A DNA stretch of 64,000 bases, taken from DATFDN01 sp963767645. GTDB taxonomy: Bacteria; Pseudomonadota; Alphaproteobacteria; Acetobacterales; Acetobacteraceae. Position 1 is the stretch's first letter. Each line of letters opens with the position of its first letter. A model generated the notes under the pieces. That model had not been told where the DNA came from. It saw nothing but the letters and a program-made list of their open reading frames with translations, and ran no database searches. Below, piece by piece: positions 61,121 to 64,000 of this stretch. A program made the translations under genes and the position numbers. The stretch spans positions 62,001 through 126,000 of the forward strand of contig CAVYEW010000010.1 in NCBI GenBank assembly GCA_963767645.1. The letters run 5' to 3'.

Positions 61121-61704
61121 CGGTGCGCGCTGCCCGGGCACTGGTGATCGCGCTGGCTGGTCTCGCCCTTACCGGCAGTGCATGGGCTCAGTCGGGCCGA
61201 CAGGAGACCTCGGCCGGAACGGTCCTGCAGGAATCCGAACGCGGGACCAGCGCCGCGTCCAGCGCCGGCAGGACCATTGGCAGTGATGCCGCTGCCATCA
61301 ACTATCCCACCGTTGATTCAGCCTTCGCCCGGGGTGACGGGATCGCAGTTCCGGACGTGGCCGATCAGACTCCGGGAAAGGAGCGACTGACCGACGTGTT
61401 CGGGCAGGGCGGGGTGTTTACCGGCGCCGGCGACGTGCGCGTCCACCACCTGCTTGGTTCCGGCGTCTTCACCACTGCGGGCGAGCGGCTTGGCACCGTC
61501 CGGGACGTTCTACTCAATCCGGGCGGCGAGCCGCAGGTCATCGTAGAGGCCGACGGGCGCAAGGTGGAGGTGCCCTGGAGCAAGCTGGCGTTCGCCATGC
61601 CTGGAAACGAACTGCATGGCACGGTGGTGCTGCCGGGCCTCACCCATCACGCGCTGGAGCAGTTGCCGGAATTTCGTCCACAGGACCAGCACGGAAGCGG
61701 CTGA
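61117..61704 (+). CDS. Secreted PRC-barrel domain protein
   Basis: A 195-residue protein with a signal peptide (MTVRAARALVIALAGLALTG, cleaved near AWA) and a PRC-barrel-like domain from about 110 (VHHLLGSGVFTTAGERLGTV, VEADGRKVEVPWSKL). PRC barrels bind partners or metals and are often periplasmic. The ATGA overlap with the preceding repeat protein suggests that both work together at the envelope. Confidence 0.8.
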   Translation: MTVRAARALVIALAGLALTGSAWAQSGRQETSAGTVLQESERGTSAASSAGRTIGSDAAAINYPTVDSAFARGDGIAVPDVADQTPGKERLTDVFGQGGVFTGAGDVRVHHLLGSGVFTTAGERLGTVRDVLLNPGGEPQVIVEADGRKVEVPWSKLAFAMPGNELHGTVVLPGLTHHALEQLPEFRPQDQHGSG

Positions 61705-61737
61705 CGCCGGTACACGCCCATACACAGGATCACTGAG

Positions 61738-61769
61738 AGCGGTCCCGGACGCCTGCGACCGGGACCGCT
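61738..61769. terminator. Bidirectional terminator between PRC-barrel and peroxiredoxin genes
   Basis: AGCGGTCCCGG-ACGCCTGCGA-CCGGGACCGCT is a perfect 11-bp stem with a 10-base loop, placed between two convergent stops. Confidence 0.7.
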
Positions 61770-61774
61770 CCGGA

Positions 61775-62257
61775 TCAGAGCAGGCTGAGAACCGTTTCGG
61801 CGTTGCTCACATCGAACCCGCCTGGCTGCTCAACATTGAGGTGCGTAACCTTGCCATCAGCGGCAACAAGCGCGAAGCGCTGGCTGCGCATACCCATTCC
61901 GCGCGCCATCAAATCGAGTTCCAGGCCCAGCGCCTTGATGAAGGTGCCTGAGCCGTCCGCCAGCATGACGACCTTGCCTTCCACGCCCTGCTGCTTGGCC
62001 CAGGCATCCATCACAAAAGCATCATTGACGGCCACGCAAGCGATCGTGTCCGCCCCCTTGGTCTTCAGCGCCTCCGCCTGCTCAACGAATCCCGGCAGAT
62101 GTCTCACGCTGCATGTCGGGGTGAACGCTCCGGGAACCCCGAACAATATCACCTTCTTGCCCTTGAAAAGCTCGTCCGTGGAAATCTCCTTCGGGCCGTC
62201 CGGAGTGGCCGTTATGAGCTTCATCGAGGGGATCGCGTCGCCAACCTTGATCGTCAT
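61775..62257 (-). CDS. Peroxiredoxin (Prx5-like, AhpC/TSA superfamily)
   Basis: A 160-residue peroxiredoxin starting MTIKVGDAIPSMKLITATPD. The peroxidatic cysteine is C49 (FGVPGAFTPTCSVRHLPGFV), and R near 125 (MARGMGMRSQRFALVAADGK) fits the active-site arginine. It reduces peroxides with a thiol donor. ATG at 62257 is chosen over the longer frame because it matches the family N-terminus and has AGGG upstream. Confidence 0.92.
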   Translation of the reverse strand: MTIKVGDAIPSMKLITATPDGPKEISTDELFKGKKVILFGVPGAFTPTCSVRHLPGFVEQAEALKTKGADTIACVAVNDAFVMDAWAKQQGVEGKVVMLADGSGTFIKALGLELDLMARGMGMRSQRFALVAADGKVTHLNVEQPGGFDVSNAETVLSLL

Positions 62258-62350
62258 CTGTTCTGCCCTTCTGGACTGGTCCAACGGCCCTCGTAAGCGC
62301 CAAGACTTAGGCTTGTCACCCGGCTTGTAGCGCCCGAGGGCTCGCCTAAA

Positions 62351-62938
62351 ATGACCGTTATGGTGCGCAAGTCTATCTCGTCCGACCCATTCTTCACCGG
62401 CCAGTTACTGGTGGCGATGCCGACGCTCGTCGATCCCCCCTTTGCACAAAGCGTGATCTACGTGTGTGCGCATACGCCGGACGGCGCAATGGGTCTGGTC
62501 ATCAACCGCCCCTTGGCAACGCCGAGCTTCGACGAACTGCTCCAGCAGCTCGACATCGCCCCCACGCCACCGGCACGGCGTATCCGCCTGTGCATGGGCG
62601 GCCCGATGGACAATGCGCGCGGCTTTGTCCTGCATACGACCGATTGGATCGGCGAGGGCAGCCTGCATGTCGATGACGAGCTTGCCCTGACGGCGAGCCT
62701 CGACGTGCTCAAGGCGATCGCCGAAGGCGGCGGCCCGCGGCAGGGAATGCTGGCTTTGGGCTACGCCGGATGGGGACCGGGCCAGCTCGATGCCGAAATC
62801 CAGCAGAACGCCTGGCTCTCCGTGCCGGCCGATCCGGCGCTGGTCTTCAGCGATCGGGCAGACACGAAGTGGCGCCGGGCTCTCGGCCTTCTGCATATAG
62901 ACCCGCTGCTTCTGTCGGACACGGCCGGCCACGCCTGA
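62351..62938 (+). CDS. algH: YqgE/AlgH family protein
   Basis: A 195-residue DUF179 protein: FFTGQLLVAMPTLVDPPFAQ, HTPDGAMGLVINRPLA, CMGGPMDNARGFVLHTTDW, LALGYAGWGPGQLDAEIQQN and the DTKWRRALGLLHIDP end. The family is conserved in proteobacteria and was linked to alginate expression in Pseudomonas, but its biochemical role is unsettled. Confidence 0.92.
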   Translation: MTVMVRKSISSDPFFTGQLLVAMPTLVDPPFAQSVIYVCAHTPDGAMGLVINRPLATPSFDELLQQLDIAPTPPARRIRLCMGGPMDNARGFVLHTTDWIGEGSLHVDDELALTASLDVLKAIAEGGGPRQGMLALGYAGWGPGQLDAEIQQNAWLSVPADPALVFSDRADTKWRRALGLLHIDPLLLSDTAGHA

Positions 62939-63132
62939 CGGCCTGACCCACCCAGTTCGCTGTCCTGGGCACGATCACCGGTCTGCTTGAGCAGGCGGGC
63001 AAAGTCTCAACCGGCTTGTTCCCAGCGGCAACACGCTCGATGCCGCTTCAAATCCGCAAACGAGGGATTGACGGCTGTTGGCGGTTGAATGCAGACCGGC
63101 GCGATAACAAGAAGTCTTCCGAGGAGGATCTC

Positions 63133-64000
63133 ATGGTCTCAGCAGCCCCACACATCACTTCCGGCTCCGTGGGAGTCATGCCGACGAGACTGACCGGGCG
63201 TTCCCTCTTCGTCTGTGTGCTGGCAGCGCTGGCCGGCCTGATGTTCGGCCTTGACATTGGCGTGATTTCCGGCGCGCTCGACTTCATCGGCAAGGATTTC
63301 GGTGTCTCGACCCGGACACAGGAATGGATCGTCAGTTCCATGATGGCGGGCGCCGCCGCCGGCGCGCTGGTGGCGGCGCCGATGTCGCTGCGGTTGGGGC
63401 GCAAATTGTCCCTGATCATTGCCGCCCTCATGTTTGTGGCCGGCTCCCTGCTATGCGCCTTTGCGCCCACGGTCGGCATGCTGATTTTCGGGCGCATCGT
63501 ACTGGGGCTGGCGATCGGCGTCGCCGCCTTCGTGGCACCTCTCTATCTTTCGGAGGTCGCTTCGGCGGCGGTCCGAGGCTCGATGATCTCCCTCTACCAG
63601 CTCATGATCACGATCGGCATCTTCCTTGCGTTCGTGTCGGATTCGCTGCTCACCTACACCGGCAACTGGCGGCTGATGCTGGGCATCATCGCCATCCCCG
63701 GCACCCTGTTCCTCCTCGGCATGTTCTTCGTTCCGGACAGTCCGCGCTGGCTGATGCTTCGCGGACGTCAGGACCAGGCACGCGGGGTCCTGACCGAACT
63801 GGGCGCCAGCAAGGCGGAGGCCGATCGGGAGATCGCCGAGATCGAGGCCCAGCTGCGCCTCAAGCAGCAGGGCTTCGAGATGTTCCGCGACAACCCCAAC
63901 TTCCGGCGGTCCGTGCTGCTCGGCATCGGGCTGCAGATCCTCCAGCAGCTGACCGGGATCAACGTGCTGATGTACTACGCCCCGGAGATCTTCAAGGGCG
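63133..64000 (+). CDS. Sugar porter family MFS transporter (C-terminus outside window)
   Basis: The gene is cut by the right edge; 289 codons are visible. It is a sugar porter with TM1 LFVCVLAALAGLMFGLDIGV, LGRKLSLIIAAL, FGRIVLGLAIGVAAFVAPLY-SEVA, PDSPRWLMLRGR and QQLTGINVLMYYAPEIF, all signatures of galactose/xylose:proton symporters. Six N-terminal membrane helices and the central loop are complete. GAGGAGG precedes the ATG at 63133. The 194-bp gap upstream contains its promoter; no clear boxes seen. Confidence 0.9.
   Translation, partial: MVSAAPHITSGSVGVMPTRLTGRSLFVCVLAALAGLMFGLDIGVISGALDFIGKDFGVSTRTQEWIVSSMMAGAAAGALVAAPMSLRLGRKLSLIIAALMFVAGSLLCAFAPTVGMLIFGRIVLGLAIGVAAFVAPLYLSEVASAAVRGSMISLYQLMITIGIFLAFVSDSLLTYTGNWRLMLGIIAIPGTLFLLGMFFVPDSPRWLMLRGRQDQARGVLTELGASKAEADREIAEIEAQLRLKQQGFEMFRDNPNFRRSVLLGIGLQILQQLTGINVLMYYAPEIFKG

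Overview
The window is 64 kb of GC-rich DNA. Coding density is high, stop and start codons often overlap (ATGA, GTGA, TGATG), and GTG and TTG starts are common. Together with lpxB (Gram-negative outer membrane), a secD-secF pair, YcjX/YcjF, AlgH, an ELM1-like protein, three-domain LigD and many CoA-ligase and Liv-type ABC genes, this points to an alphaproteobacterium, most likely Rhodospirillales (Acetobacteraceae-like). The taxonomic placement is inference. No rRNA, tRNA, CRISPR array, prophage or insertion sequence was seen.

Region by region. (1) 1-1053: left-truncated regulator with a winged helix and a cyclase-like domain. (2) 1281-5205, minus: a tightly coupled catabolic operon of cupin, CaiB-type CoA-transferase, MaoC hydratase and enolase-superfamily dehydratase, ending in yraN. 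(3) 5271-13709: hisI, lpxB, a Gfo/Idh/MocA oxidoreductase, secD, secF (frameshifted as read), a FUSC transporter and an SDR. (4) 13755-17106, minus: COG4705-like membrane protein, PepSY protein, response regulator and histidine kinase, a possible self-contained sensory unit. (5) 17277-21255, minus: two glycosyltransferases joined by a 14-bp tandem repeat, a D(-)-tartrate dehydratase, then a DUF2141 protein. (6) 21344-31420: argE, an AstE-like hydrolase, an enoyl-CoA hydratase with two polysaccharide-deacetylase-fold paralogues, small envelope proteins, NUDIX, ComEC and a CitE-like lyase. (7) 31437-40249, minus: an eight-gene glycan cluster. (8) 40435-48369: small hydrophilic protein and ligD, a repeat-containing secreted protein, a FadJ-like fatty-acid oxidation protein, ycjX and ycjF. 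(9) 48457-56240: livHMGF, an acyl-CoA synthetase and two tandem substrate-binding proteins, the second frameshifted. (10) 56347-64000: NDP-forming acyl-CoA synthetase, ELM1-like protein, DSD1-family PLP enzyme, two small secreted proteins, peroxiredoxin, AlgH and a truncated sugar porter.

The best candidate for an undescribed system is the glycan cluster at 31437-40249. It combines three sugar-nucleotide epimerase/dehydratases, a cobalamin-binding radical SAM enzyme, one GT4 and three CgeB-like glycosyltransferases, all nearly overlapping, so it should make one modified glycan. Also notable are a palindromic GC-rich repeat family (four copies), one copy of which is translated in frame inside LigD, and three genes each broken by one extra base (secF, the radical SAM gene and the second substrate-binding protein).
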